A DNA stretch of 64,000 bases, taken from positions 1 to 64,000 of the forward strand of contig NZ_JAIXRZ010000016.1 of assembly GCF_027484945.1 (NCBI RefSeq), read 5' to 3'. The position numbers were made by a program, and so were the translations under genes. The notes under the pieces were generated by a model. It had not been told where the DNA came from, made no database searches, and was given only the letters and a program-made list of their open reading frames with translations. Origin of the DNA: Flavobacterium sp. (GTDB lineage: Bacteria; Bacteroidota; Bacteroidia; Flavobacteriales; Flavobacteriaceae). Positions 55,028 to 63,414 of the stretch are shown here, one piece after another. Within the stretch, counting starts at the first letter, position 1. Each line of letters starts with the position of its first letter.

Positions 55028-55709
55028 GCGGTTGTATAGGTTGTTTGTACAAAGTTAGCGAATTAAGATTTTGGACACCTACAATCCTTAATAAAATCTT
55101 TTGAAAGCAACATTGTTATATAGTATTATTATAAAAATTAAAGAAGGGATTATTTTATTTAAGGTAAATAAAAAAACAGTACTAAATTTATGTAATATAT
55201 TGAAAATCAATATTATAATAAAAATAAAAAATATCTTGTTAATAGTAATTTACAATGTACTGATTTTCAGGTAACTTTAAATTAACATTGGATGTTAATA
55301 AATTTGAATAGAAAATTAGAACTTTCTTTAAGACGATAACAAATTTTTATAAGGTAAAATTAAACGCTGAAAACCAAATAAAGTTATTGGATTTTTTTGT
55401 AAAATTATTGACACAAAAAAGTAACTTTTCAACAGAAATTAACCTAAAAAGTTTTCAAAAATCTAGGATGTTTTTTTTTGTTGACAACTGTTAATAAATT
55501 CAGAAAATTAGTTTATTTTTAAAGATTTAGCTTCGTGAAAAAGTGTTAATATCAATGTATAATTAGATAAAAGTTTTAAATAAAAGAGCAACCATAAAAG
55601 TTTTCATCATTATTAACACCCTATTATAATCATCATAAAATTTTAAAAATTAATATTTATAAATGTTGTTTTTAAATCGTGTTGAAAACATTCCAATTTT
55701 AAATAATTT
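55028..55709. other. Candidate replication origin: AT-rich gene-free interval with TGTTAATA cluster
   Basis: 682 bases without a gene and very AT-rich. TGTTAATAA is found exactly at 55293-55301 and 55489-55497 and inverted (TTATTAACA) at 55610-55618. Near copies are TGTTAATAG (55237-55245), TGTTAATAT (55544-55552) and TTATTGACA (55405-55413). These differ by one base from the relaxed DnaA-box form TTATnCACA. The interval lies where gene direction changes from mostly - (left) to mostly + (right). It also carries the rpiB promoter at its left edge. Origin function is inference; there is no dnaA gene in the window. Confidence 0.45.
55050..55057 (-). promoter_or_regulatory. Bacteroidota -7 element (TAACTTTG) for rpiB
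   Basis: TAACTTTG on the - strand, 22 nt upstream of the rpiB ATG. Confidence 0.55.
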
Positions 55710-55943
55710 TTATACGATTGATAAGGGATTGTTTAGATCTTCTAGTAATTGTAGGGTTCGTTCTTTATTTTCTGGATGTACTTTGAGTTTAATACCGCCT
55801 AAAGCAATACTTGCAAAAGGATCAATAGAAACGATTGTTTCATTTTCAAAATAATAAGGAATAGATTCACGTTCCAATACTGTTTTTAAAATATACAGTT
55901 CTTGAGGGAGTTGAAAAATTGCAACAGTAATCATAGCATTCAT
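55710..55943 (-). CDS. DUF2007 family small protein
   Basis: 77 residues resembling DUF2007 (putative signal-transducing protein, ferredoxin-like small fold): VAIFQLPQELYILKTVLERE, ENETIVSIDPFASIALGGIK and KVHPENKERTLQLLEDL. DUF2007 is a small family of unknown role. It has only a weak -7-like site upstream (TACCTTTA, 55961-55968). It separates the proposed origin interval from rnr. Confidence 0.8.
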   Translation of the reverse strand: MNAMITVAIFQLPQELYILKTVLERESIPYYFENETIVSIDPFASIALGGIKLKVHPENKERTLQLLEDLNNPLSIV

Positions 55944-56073
55944 AAGTAACCTATTTTTTTTAAAGGTAAATGAAAATAAAAAAAGTAAATGTTATTTTCC
56001 TATTAAAACTTAAGAATATAGCTAAGGAACTGAATAGTATTTTGTAATTTTCAACCGTAAAAGAAAATGAAGT

Positions 56074-58254
56074 ATGCCTAAAAAACCAAAAAAGCTCGGG
56101 AAAAAAAAACATAATTTTTCTGAAAAAATATTTAAAATAATCGCTAATAATCCCAATAAACCATTTAATTACAAGCAAATAGCCGCTATTTTAGAATGTG
56201 ATGATACTAAAAGTCGTAATGAAATAATTAAAGACCTAAAAATTTTAGCATCTCAAAAGTTAATTACTGAAGTTGCCCCTGGTAAATATTTAGTTGAAAG
56301 TAATAATCAAGAATATTATGAAGGAATTATCGATATGACTTCACGTAAGACCGGTTATTTTGTTTGTGATGCGTTGGATGACGATGTTTTTATTCCTTTT
56401 ATGAATTTGAACCATGCTTTACATGGTGATCGGGTTAAAGTTTATATTTATAATAAACGCTCTTCCCGAAAAACAGAAGCAGAAGTAGTTGAAATTCTTG
56501 AACGTTCGAAAGTTGAATTTGTTGGGGTTATTGATATCCAAAAGAATTTTGGTTTTGTTACTACGGCTAATGCAAAAATGTATACCGATATTTTTATACC
56601 AAAAAATAAATTGAATGATGCCCAACACGGTGATGTGGTATTAGTTCGATTGGAAGATTGGCCAAAGAAAGCAGATTCTCCTCTAGGAACGGTAGTTAAA
56701 GTCCTTGGTAAACCCGGTGAACACGATACAGAAATTCATGCAATTTTAGCTGAATACGGACTTCCTTACGATTTTCCAATTGAAGTAGAAGCATTTGCAA
56801 ATAAAATAGATACTTCAATTACTGCAAATGAAATTGCTAAGCGGAGGGATATGCGAGATATTTTAACCTTTACTATCGATCCTAAAGATGCAAAAGACTT
56901 TGATGATGCTTTATCGTTTCAAGTTTTACCCAATGGAAATTATGAAATAGGGATTCATATTGCAGATGTATCGCATTATGTAAAAGAAGGAACTATTTTA
57001 GATGATGAAGCATTTAAACGGGCTACTTCAGTATACTTAGTTGATCGTGTAGTACCCATGCTACCTGAAGTACTCTCTAATTTTGCTTGTTCACTTCGTC
57101 CACATGAAGAGAAATATACGTTTTCAGCGGTTTTTGAACTAAATGATAAAGCTGAACTAGTACAGCAATGGTTTGGACGAACTGTTATATATTCAGATCA
57201 GCGTTTTTCTTATGAAGAAGCGCAATATATAATTGAAACAAAATCCGATTTAATTCCAGCAAAAATAGCTTTAACTGGTTCGGATTATTCCGTTCCAAAT
57301 CCTATTGTAGAAGCTGTATTAAAATTGGATGCTTTGGCTAAAATTATGCGTCAAAAACGAATGGCAGCTGGAGCGATTTCTTTTGATAAAGTTGAAGTAA
57401 AATTTAATTTAAATGAAAACGACGAACCGATAGGTGTTTATTTTAAACAGGCGAAAGAAGCTAATTTTTTAATTGAAGAATTCATGTTATTAGCCAATCG
57501 AAAAGTTGCTGAATTTATAGGTAAACAAAAGAAAACCTTTATTTATCGAATTCACGATGAACCAAATGAAGATAAATTAATTGGTTTACAGTCGATTATA
57601 TCAAAATTTGGCTATTCGATTAATTTTAAAACCAAACATACCATTTCAAAATCTTTGAATGACCTATTGGTTGAGGTTCAGGGTCGAAAAGAACAAAATT
57701 TAGTGGATACTTTAGCTATTCGTGCCATGAGTAAAGCGCGTTATTCTACTGAAAATATTGGCCATTATGGTTTAGCTTTCGATTACTACAGTCATTTTAC
57801 TTCACCTATTCGGCGTTATCCCGATGTAATGGCGCACCGTTTATTGCAACATTATTTAGATGGAGGAAAAAGTGTAAATGAAGAGGAATTTGAAGAAAAA
57901 TGTGAGCATTCTACTGATCGAGAAATTTTAGCTGCCAATGCCGAACGTGATTCTGTAAAATATATGCAGGTTAAATACATGAAAGATCATATGGATGAAG
58001 AATTTTTAGGCGTAATATCCGGGGTTACTGAATGGGGAATTTATGTTGAAATTATTGCAAATAAATGTGAAGGAATGGTTCGTATACGTGATATCAAAGA
58101 AGATTATTATGTTTTTGATGAAAAACAATATGCGTATATTGGTGAAATGTATAAAGGTTTATTACAATTAGGTGACGAGGTTTATGTTAAGGTGAAAAAT
58201 GCAGATTTAGTTAAAAAACAACTCGATTTTACCTATTTACGGAAAAATGAATAA
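56074..58254 (+). CDS. rnr: Ribonuclease R
   Basis: 3'-to-5' exoribonuclease that degrades structured RNA. 726 residues: N-terminal winged-helix/cold-shock part (YKQIAAILECDDTKSRNEII), two OB cold-shock domains (about 80-230), the RNB catalytic core with DPKDAKDFDDALSF (about 269-282, acidic metal ligands) and the YSHFTSPIRRYPD strand, and a C-terminal S1 domain. It opens a three-gene + strand run leading away from the candidate origin. Confidence 0.97.
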   Translation: MPKKPKKLGKKKHNFSEKIFKIIANNPNKPFNYKQIAAILECDDTKSRNEIIKDLKILASQKLITEVAPGKYLVESNNQEYYEGIIDMTSRKTGYFVCDALDDDVFIPFMNLNHALHGDRVKVYIYNKRSSRKTEAEVVEILERSKVEFVGVIDIQKNFGFVTTANAKMYTDIFIPKNKLNDAQHGDVVLVRLEDWPKKADSPLGTVVKVLGKPGEHDTEIHAILAEYGLPYDFPIEVEAFANKIDTSITANEIAKRRDMRDILTFTIDPKDAKDFDDALSFQVLPNGNYEIGIHIADVSHYVKEGTILDDEAFKRATSVYLVDRVVPMLPEVLSNFACSLRPHEEKYTFSAVFELNDKAELVQQWFGRTVIYSDQRFSYEEAQYIIETKSDLIPAKIALTGSDYSVPNPIVEAVLKLDALAKIMRQKRMAAGAISFDKVEVKFNLNENDEPIGVYFKQAKEANFLIEEFMLLANRKVAEFIGKQKKTFIYRIHDEPNEDKLIGLQSIISKFGYSINFKTKHTISKSLNDLLVEVQGRKEQNLVDTLAIRAMSKARYSTENIGHYGLAFDYYSHFTSPIRRYPDVMAHRLLQHYLDGGKSVNEEEFEEKCEHSTDREILAANAERDSVKYMQVKYMKDHMDEEFLGVISGVTEWGIYVEIIANKCEGMVRIRDIKEDYYVFDEKQYAYIGEMYKGLLQLGDEVYVKVKNADLVKKQLDFTYLRKNE

Positions 58255-58273
58255 TTAAATTCCCTTTTATAAA

Positions 58274-58939
58274 ATGAAAAAAGTTGTTCTAATCGTTTTT
58301 TTAATTAGTACTGTTGCAATAGCTCAAATTGAAAGGAGAGTTGGTGATTTTACCAAGGTTACTGCTTTTGATAAAATTGATGTATTGTTAATTCCTGCAA
58401 GTGAAAATAAAGTAATACTTACAGGAAGCGGCGCCGAATCTGTTGAAGTTATTTTAAAAAATAATGAATTAAAACTTCGGATGCCAATTACACAATTATT
58501 ATCAGGCGATGCTGTTTCTGCTACCGTTTATTTTACGCGTCTTGAAGCTGTAGAAACAAATGAAGGTTCTTATTTAGGTTGTGATTCAGTTGTAAAATCT
58601 ACTTCCTTTGAAATAATTGCAAAAGAAGGTTCTAAAATTAGAATGAATCTTGAGGTTTATTTATTAAAAGCCCGAACAGCTAATGGATCTGTTGTAATGG
58701 TTACGGGTAAAGCTAAAAATCAGGATGTAATTTTTAATTCAGGTGGAATTTATCAAGCAGATCGATTGCTCACTGAACAAACAATGATAACCGGAAATGC
58801 GGGAGGTGATGCCTTGATTTATGCTTCAGAATTAGTTGATGCAAAAATTAGAGCAGGGGGAACCATTTTAATTTATGGAAATCCAAAACAGATTAATGAA
58901 AAAATAATAGCTGGAGGCACTATCCGACAAATAAAATAA
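58274..58939 (+). CDS. GIN-domain (DUF2807) exported protein
   Basis: 221 residues with a signal peptide (VVLIVFLISTVAIAQ) and a repetitive beta-structure rich in short strands (ITAFDKIDV-like FTKVTAFDKIDVLLIPASEN, LKARTANGSVVMVTG, SGGIYQADRLL, IRAGGTILIYGNPKQI), the GIN/DUF2807 pattern, a putative auto-transporter-like adhesin domain. The function is unknown. It follows rnr by 19 nt and is probably co-transcribed. Confidence 0.85.
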   Translation: MKKVVLIVFLISTVAIAQIERRVGDFTKVTAFDKIDVLLIPASENKVILTGSGAESVEVILKNNELKLRMPITQLLSGDAVSATVYFTRLEAVETNEGSYLGCDSVVKSTSFEIIAKEGSKIRMNLEVYLLKARTANGSVVMVTGKAKNQDVIFNSGGIYQADRLLTEQTMITGNAGGDALIYASELVDAKIRAGGTILIYGNPKQINEKIIAGGTIRQIK

Positions 58940-59027
58940 AAAACCTTTACTAAAGAAGTTAAGCTAATTTTTGAATTTTATAGGAACATAAATATTATTC
59001 TTTTATAATTTAAATCAGTTATAATTC

Positions 59028-59738
59028 ATGCTAAACGATATACTTGCTGCGATTCCATGGGGATTTTTATTAGCTTTTACTATTGGCCCTGTATTTTTTG
59101 TTCTTTTAGAAACCAGTATAACCAAAGGTTTTCGTGCAGCTATGGTATTTGATACCGGAGTAGTGTTTAGCGATTTTATTTTTATTCTAATTGCATATTT
59201 TAGTACAAATCAAATACTAGAAAGATTAAAAGATGATCCAGCATTGTTTGTTTTTGGTGGAATTCTAATGTTGGTTTATGGTATTGTATCTTTTATTAAT
59301 GAGAAAAAAAGCTTCCAAAAACAACAAGAAGTTGAACTTGTTGAAGAGGATAATATTCAGAAAAACAATTATTTAGGATTATTTTTTAAAGGCTTTTTTT
59401 TAAATTTCATCAATATTGGTGTCTTGGCTTTTTGGATGGGTATAATTATTGTATTTGGCCCTAAATTAAATATGGATACTAACCGAATTTTTATATTTAT
59501 TACTTCGATTATCATTAGCTATTTTGCGGTAGATGTATTAAAAATTTTAGTAGCTAAACAATTAAAATCCCGATTAACACCGAAGAACATCTATAAAATT
59601 AAGCGTGTCATAAGTGTTATTTTAATGATTTTCGGTAGTTTTTTAATCATGCAAGGATTTTTTCCAAAAGAAAAAAAAATGATTGAGCAGCGTTTAGGAA
59701 TCCGAAAACCCCATGAAAGTACTTTAAATTCTAAATAA
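59028..59738 (+). CDS. LysE-family transporter
   Basis: 236 residues with six membrane segments; the N-terminal IPWGFLLAFTIGPVFFVLLE and TSITKGFRAAMVFDTGVVF are hallmarks of LysE/RhtB exporters, which carry amino acids or related small molecules out of the cell. The substrate is unknown. A charged linker (EVELVEEDNIQKNN) lies between helices 3 and 4. An 88-nt gap separates it from the GIN protein gene. Confidence 0.88.
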   Translation: MLNDILAAIPWGFLLAFTIGPVFFVLLETSITKGFRAAMVFDTGVVFSDFIFILIAYFSTNQILERLKDDPALFVFGGILMLVYGIVSFINEKKSFQKQQEVELVEEDNIQKNNYLGLFFKGFFLNFINIGVLAFWMGIIIVFGPKLNMDTNRIFIFITSIIISYFAVDVLKILVAKQLKSRLTPKNIYKIKRVISVILMIFGSFLIMQGFFPKEKKMIEQRLGIRKPHESTLNSK

Positions 59739-59783
59739 TATTATTTTAAATTTTCGGAACCAGTTTACAATTTATCAATAAAA

Positions 59784-59809
59784 AAAACCTCCCGTTTCTG
59801 AGAGGTTTT
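59784..59809 (-). terminator. Terminator between tRNA-Cys and the LysE-type gene
   Basis: Stem AAAACCTC/GAGGTTTT (59784-59791, 59802-59809) with a 10-nt loop. On the - strand it is followed by eight T and so ends the tRNA-Cys transcript; it could also stop the + strand LysE-type transcript. Confidence 0.75.
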
Positions 59810-59813
59810 GCAG

Positions 59814-59884
59814 AGGCATCGCCCGGATTCGAACCGGGGTACGCGGTTTTGCAGACCGATGCCTAGCCGCTCGGCCACGACGCC
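59814..59884 (-). tRNA. tRNA-Cys (anticodon GCA)
   Basis: 71-nt cloverleaf on the - strand: acceptor GGCGTCG pairing with CGATGCC (one G-U), D-arm with GGCTAGGC, anticodon loop CTGCAAA (GCA) on stem CGGT/ACCG, and T-loop GGTTCGAATCC. The discriminator base U is typical of tRNA-Cys. Confidence 0.97.
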
Positions 59885-59977
59885 TTTTTTCTGGTGAGCA
59901 AATATAAGATAAAAAAAAAACAAAAAACAAATCGCAAGCTTCAATTCACTTAAAATACCTATCGTAATGAATTGAAT

Positions 59978-60337
59978 TTAGTTTCGGTATTCTTCCATTT
60001 CAATCGTTACTGCTTCTACATCACCACCAATGGGTGGATTTAGTTTAGCAACTGCTAATAAAATACGCGAAACAGCTGGTATTTCACTAAAAATTCGTTG
60101 AATGATTCGATGGGCCACATGTTCAAGTAATTTTGAACGAACTGCCATTTCTTCTACCACTATTCGATTTAATAAAACATAATCAACTGTATCCGCCAAT
60201 TCATCAGATTCAGCCGATTTACGTAAGCCAGTCTTAACTTCTAAATCTACACGGTAATCACTACCAATCTTTGCCTCTTCAGATAAACAACCGTGATATG
60301 AATAGGTACGGATATTGTTTAATTTGATGGTTCCCAT
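59978..60337 (-). CDS. folB: Dihydroneopterin aldolase
   Basis: 119-residue enzyme of folate synthesis: splits dihydroneopterin into hydroxymethyldihydropterin and glycolaldehyde. Family features: the start IKLNNIRTYSYHGCLSEEAKIG (cut to TYSYHGCLSEEAKIG) with the conserved Tyr-His-Gly, DTVDYVLLNRIV, LLEHVAHRIIQ and KLNPPIGGDVEAVTIE. The length is normal. It is divergent from glnS. Confidence 0.95.
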   Translation of the reverse strand: MGTIKLNNIRTYSYHGCLSEEAKIGSDYRVDLEVKTGLRKSAESDELADTVDYVLLNRIVVEEMAVRSKLLEHVAHRIIQRIFSEIPAVSRILLAVAKLNPPIGGDVEAVTIEMEEYRN

Positions 60338-60401
60338 TACAAATTGCTTTAAGTTTCGGGTTTCAGGTTACTTCCATAAACTTAAAACCAAAACCTTTTT
60401 A

Positions 60402-60409
60402 TATCTTTG
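60402..60409 (+). promoter_or_regulatory. Bacteroidota -7 element (TATCTTTG) for glnS
   Basis: TATCTTTG, exact TAnnTTTG match, 19 nt upstream of the glnS ATG. Confidence 0.6.
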
Positions 60410-60428
60410 CTAAAATTAAGAAATTTCT

Positions 60429-62114
60429 ATGTCAACCGAGGAAAAATCACTCAATTTTATCGAACAAATCATCGAAGAAGATTTAGCAAGTGGATTATCA
60501 AAAGATAAGCTTCGATTTCGTTTTCCACCCGAACCTAATGGTTATTTACATGTGGGTCATGCGAGTGCAATCTGCTTAAATTTTGGATTGGGTTTAGATT
60601 ATAACGCACCTGTAAATTTACGTTTTGATGATACAAATCCCTCAAAGGAAGAGCAAGAATATGTTGATGCGATAAAACATGATGTAGAATGGTTGGGCTT
60701 TCAATGGGATCGGGAATGTTATGCTTCTGATTATTTCCAGCAACTTTATGAGTGGGCTGTTGCATTGATTCAAAAAGGGAAAGCCTATGTTGATAGTCAA
60801 ACTTCTGAAGAAATGGCTAAACAAAAGGGGACACCTACACAACCGGGTACCGATTCTCCTTTTCGCAATCGATCTATCGAGGAAAATTTAGATTTATTTA
60901 CCCGAATGAAAAAGGGTGAATTTCCAAAAGGAACACATGTTTTACGTGCAAAAATTGATATGAATTCGTCCAACATGTTAATGCGTGACCCTATTATTTA
61001 TAGGATTATGCATGAACATCACCATCGAACAGGAAATGATTGGTGTATTTATCCTATGTATGATTGGGCACACGGAGAAAGTGATTATTTAGAACAAATT
61101 TCTCACTCTCTTTGTACGCTTGAATTTTTACCCCATCGCGAGTTGTATGACTGGTTTTTGGATCAAATTTATGACAACTCCTTAGTGCGTCCAAAACAGC
61201 GCGAGTTTGCTCGTAGAAATTTATCGCATACGGTAGTTTCTAAACGTAAATTATTGCAATTGGTTGAAGAAAAATATGTTTCGGGTTGGGATGATCCTCG
61301 CATGAGTACTATCTCTGGAATGCGTCGAAGAGGATATCCACCTATGGCGATTCGTAATTTTGCAAAAACTATTGGCATTGCTAAACGAACCAATTTAATC
61401 GATGTTTCATTATTAGAATTTTGTGTTCGTGAAGAATTAAATAAGTCAGCTGATCGAGTGATGGCGGTTTTAAATCCAGTTAAATTGTTTATAACCAACT
61501 ATCCAGAAGACCAAGAAGAGTGGTTGGATGCCGAAAACAATCCGGAGGCAGAAGCAATGACCTACCGTAAAGTACCTTTTACTAGAACATTATATATAGA
61601 ACGAGAGGATTTTAAAGAAGATGCTGATAAAAAGTTTTTCCGCTTAACCTTAGGTACTGAAGTTCGATTAAAAAATGCCTATATTATTAAAGGTGAGCAT
61701 GTAGTAAAAGATTCCGATGGGAATATTCTAGAAATCCATTGTACGTATGATGCCGATAGTAAATCAGGAAGCGGTTCTGAAGCTAGTATGCGTAAGGTTA
61801 AAGGTACGATTCACTGGGTATCGATTCAACATGCAATTCAAGCCGAAGTAAGGATTTATGATCGTTTATTTACGCATGAAAATCCTGATGGCGATAAAGA
61901 AATCGATTTTAAAACCTATATCAATCCTCATTCATTACAAGTAATAACCGGCTATATGGAACCGAGTTTAAAATCGGCTAAAGTGGGTACTCAATATCAA
62001 TTTCAACGGTTAGGGTATTACTGTGTAGATTCTGATTCCTCTTCTGAAAAATTAATTTTTAATAAAACTGTCGGTCTTCGAGACACCTGGGCAAAAATTG
62101 AACATAAAGAATAA
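60429..62114 (+). CDS. glnS: Glutamine-tRNA ligase
   Basis: Class I synthetase that charges tRNA-Gln. 561 residues. HIGH is present as HVGH (41-44) within PPEPNGYLHVGHAS, and KMSKS as VVSKRKL. The acceptor-binding and anticodon-binding beta-barrels follow. Direct glutaminylation suggests that tRNA-Gln is charged directly, though GatCAB cannot be ruled out. It is likely a single-gene transcript. Confidence 0.96.
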   Translation: MSTEEKSLNFIEQIIEEDLASGLSKDKLRFRFPPEPNGYLHVGHASAICLNFGLGLDYNAPVNLRFDDTNPSKEEQEYVDAIKHDVEWLGFQWDRECYASDYFQQLYEWAVALIQKGKAYVDSQTSEEMAKQKGTPTQPGTDSPFRNRSIEENLDLFTRMKKGEFPKGTHVLRAKIDMNSSNMLMRDPIIYRIMHEHHHRTGNDWCIYPMYDWAHGESDYLEQISHSLCTLEFLPHRELYDWFLDQIYDNSLVRPKQREFARRNLSHTVVSKRKLLQLVEEKYVSGWDDPRMSTISGMRRRGYPPMAIRNFAKTIGIAKRTNLIDVSLLEFCVREELNKSADRVMAVLNPVKLFITNYPEDQEEWLDAENNPEAEAMTYRKVPFTRTLYIEREDFKEDADKKFFRLTLGTEVRLKNAYIIKGEHVVKDSDGNILEIHCTYDADSKSGSGSEASMRKVKGTIHWVSIQHAIQAEVRIYDRLFTHENPDGDKEIDFKTYINPHSLQVITGYMEPSLKSAKVGTQYQFQRLGYYCVDSDSSSEKLIFNKTVGLRDTWAKIEHKE

Positions 62115-62124
62115 TTTACTTAAG

Positions 62125-62152
62125 AAAGCCCTCCATTCAAGTGGGTTTTTTT
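62125..62152 (+). terminator. Weak terminator after glnS
   Basis: AAAGCCC (62125-62131) can pair with GGGTTTT, with one G-U, across an 11-nt loop, followed by a T run. The stem is short, so confidence is moderate. Confidence 0.4.
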
Positions 62153-62332
62153 GGGTATTAGATTTTCTTATACAATTTATAGAAAATATCATTATTAACT
62201 ATTAAAAACAACCTAAATAAATCCTTTTTCCAGCGTTTTTAAAGACAAGCAACCTAAGTGTATAGTTTTACCATAGAAACCTCAGCAAATCGCTTTATTT
62301 GGATTTTTTACTTTTAATGGTTGCTATAAAAT

Positions 62333-62358
62333 AAAAAAAAAGAGGGAATACCTCTTTT
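62333..62358 (-). terminator. Terminator of the SPFH gene
   Basis: Perfect 8-bp stem AAAAGAGG/CCTCTTTT (62338-62345, 62351-62358) with loop GAATA; on the - strand it is followed by a run of T. It lies 12 nt after the SPFH stop. Confidence 0.85.
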
Positions 62359-62370
62359 CTTATTCTAATA

Positions 62371-63348
62371 TTATTTTGATTCAGAGGTGTCACTCGGATT
62401 GTAATCTAAAGAAGATTTATTTTCCGACCCTTTCACTTTCTTCTTTTGATTTTTTATTTGCTCCCCAATTTGATTACTTGCTGCAAAGCTTGCTACCATG
62501 TTATTTAACATATCTGTAGATGCTTGTGGAGAATTGGGTAATAAAATCAAATTACTGTTGGTGTCTGCTCCAATAGCTTGTAGTGTGTCATAATGTTGGG
62601 TTACAACAATTAGTGCAGATGCCTCTTGCGAATTGATTCCAACATTGTTTAAGACTTCAACACTTTCAACCAAACCTTTAGCGATTTCTCTTCGTTGATC
62701 TGCAATACCTTGCCCTTGTAAACGTTTGCTTTCTGCTTCTGCTTTTGCTTTTGCTACAATACGAATTCGTTGTGCTTCAGATTCAAATTCGGCAGCAACT
62801 TTCTCCCGTTCTGCCGCATTAATTCGATTCATTGCATTTTTTACTTGAATATCCGGATCAATATCGGTAACCAATGTATTAATAATATCATAACCATATG
62901 CCATCATTGCTTCGTTTAATTCGCGTTTAACCGCAATAGCGATATCGTCTTTTCTTACAAATACATCATCTAAAATTAATTTAGGTACTTCGGCGCGAAC
63001 AACATCAAACACATATGCAGTTATTTGATCGTGAGGAAATTCTAATTTATAAAACGCTTCATAAACATGCTCTTGAATTACCTTAAATTGAACAGAAACC
63101 TTCATTTTCACAAACACATTATCTTTGGTTTGTGTTTCAATAATTACATCCAATTGTTGAATACGTAAATTCACTCGACCTGCAATCCGGTCAATTACGG
63201 GTATTTTCAATTGAAGACCCGAATTACGAATACTGTGAAATTTACCGAAACGCTCAACAACAACTGATGTTTGCTGTTTTACCGTAAAAAAACCAGCCAA
63301 AAAAATAAAAAGTCCGAAGACAGAAAGAATAATGAGAATAGGATCCAT
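62371..63348 (-). CDS. SPFH/band-7 domain protein (stomatin-like)
   Basis: 325 residues: one N-terminal membrane helix (ILIILSVFGLFIFLAGFF), then the SPFH domain (about 30-210: VVVERFGKFHSIRNSGLQLK, AYVFDVVRAEVPKLILDDVF, AEREKVAAEFESEAQRIRIV), then a helical tail and a polar C-terminus. Such proteins form membrane-bound rings or microdomains. No NfeD partner is adjacent, which would have given a clear subfamily. The role here is unknown. Confidence 0.9.
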   Translation of the reverse strand: MDPILIILSVFGLFIFLAGFFTVKQQTSVVVERFGKFHSIRNSGLQLKIPVIDRIAGRVNLRIQQLDVIIETQTKDNVFVKMKVSVQFKVIQEHVYEAFYKLEFPHDQITAYVFDVVRAEVPKLILDDVFVRKDDIAIAVKRELNEAMMAYGYDIINTLVTDIDPDIQVKNAMNRINAAEREKVAAEFESEAQRIRIVAKAKAEAESKRLQGQGIADQRREIAKGLVESVEVLNNVGINSQEASALIVVTQHYDTLQAIGADTNSNLILLPNSPQASTDMLNNMVASFAASNQIGEQIKNQKKKVKGSENKSSLDYNPSDTSESK

Positions 63349-63390
63349 ACTATTTTTTTAAAATTAGTTATTTATTATACGGCAATACTG

Positions 63391-63398
63391 TATGTTTG
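63391..63398 (+). promoter_or_regulatory. Bacteroidota -7 element (TATGTTTG)
   Basis: TATGTTTG, a TAnnTTTG match, 16 nt upstream of the start of the beta-barrel gene at 63415. Confidence 0.55.
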
Positions 63399-63414
63399 TT
63401 ACAAAATTTTTATA

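Noticed and set aside
55960-56178. 72-codon - strand open frame over the start of rnr.
   Set aside because: It is antisense to the rnr start, Phe-rich and without family; a shadow frame.
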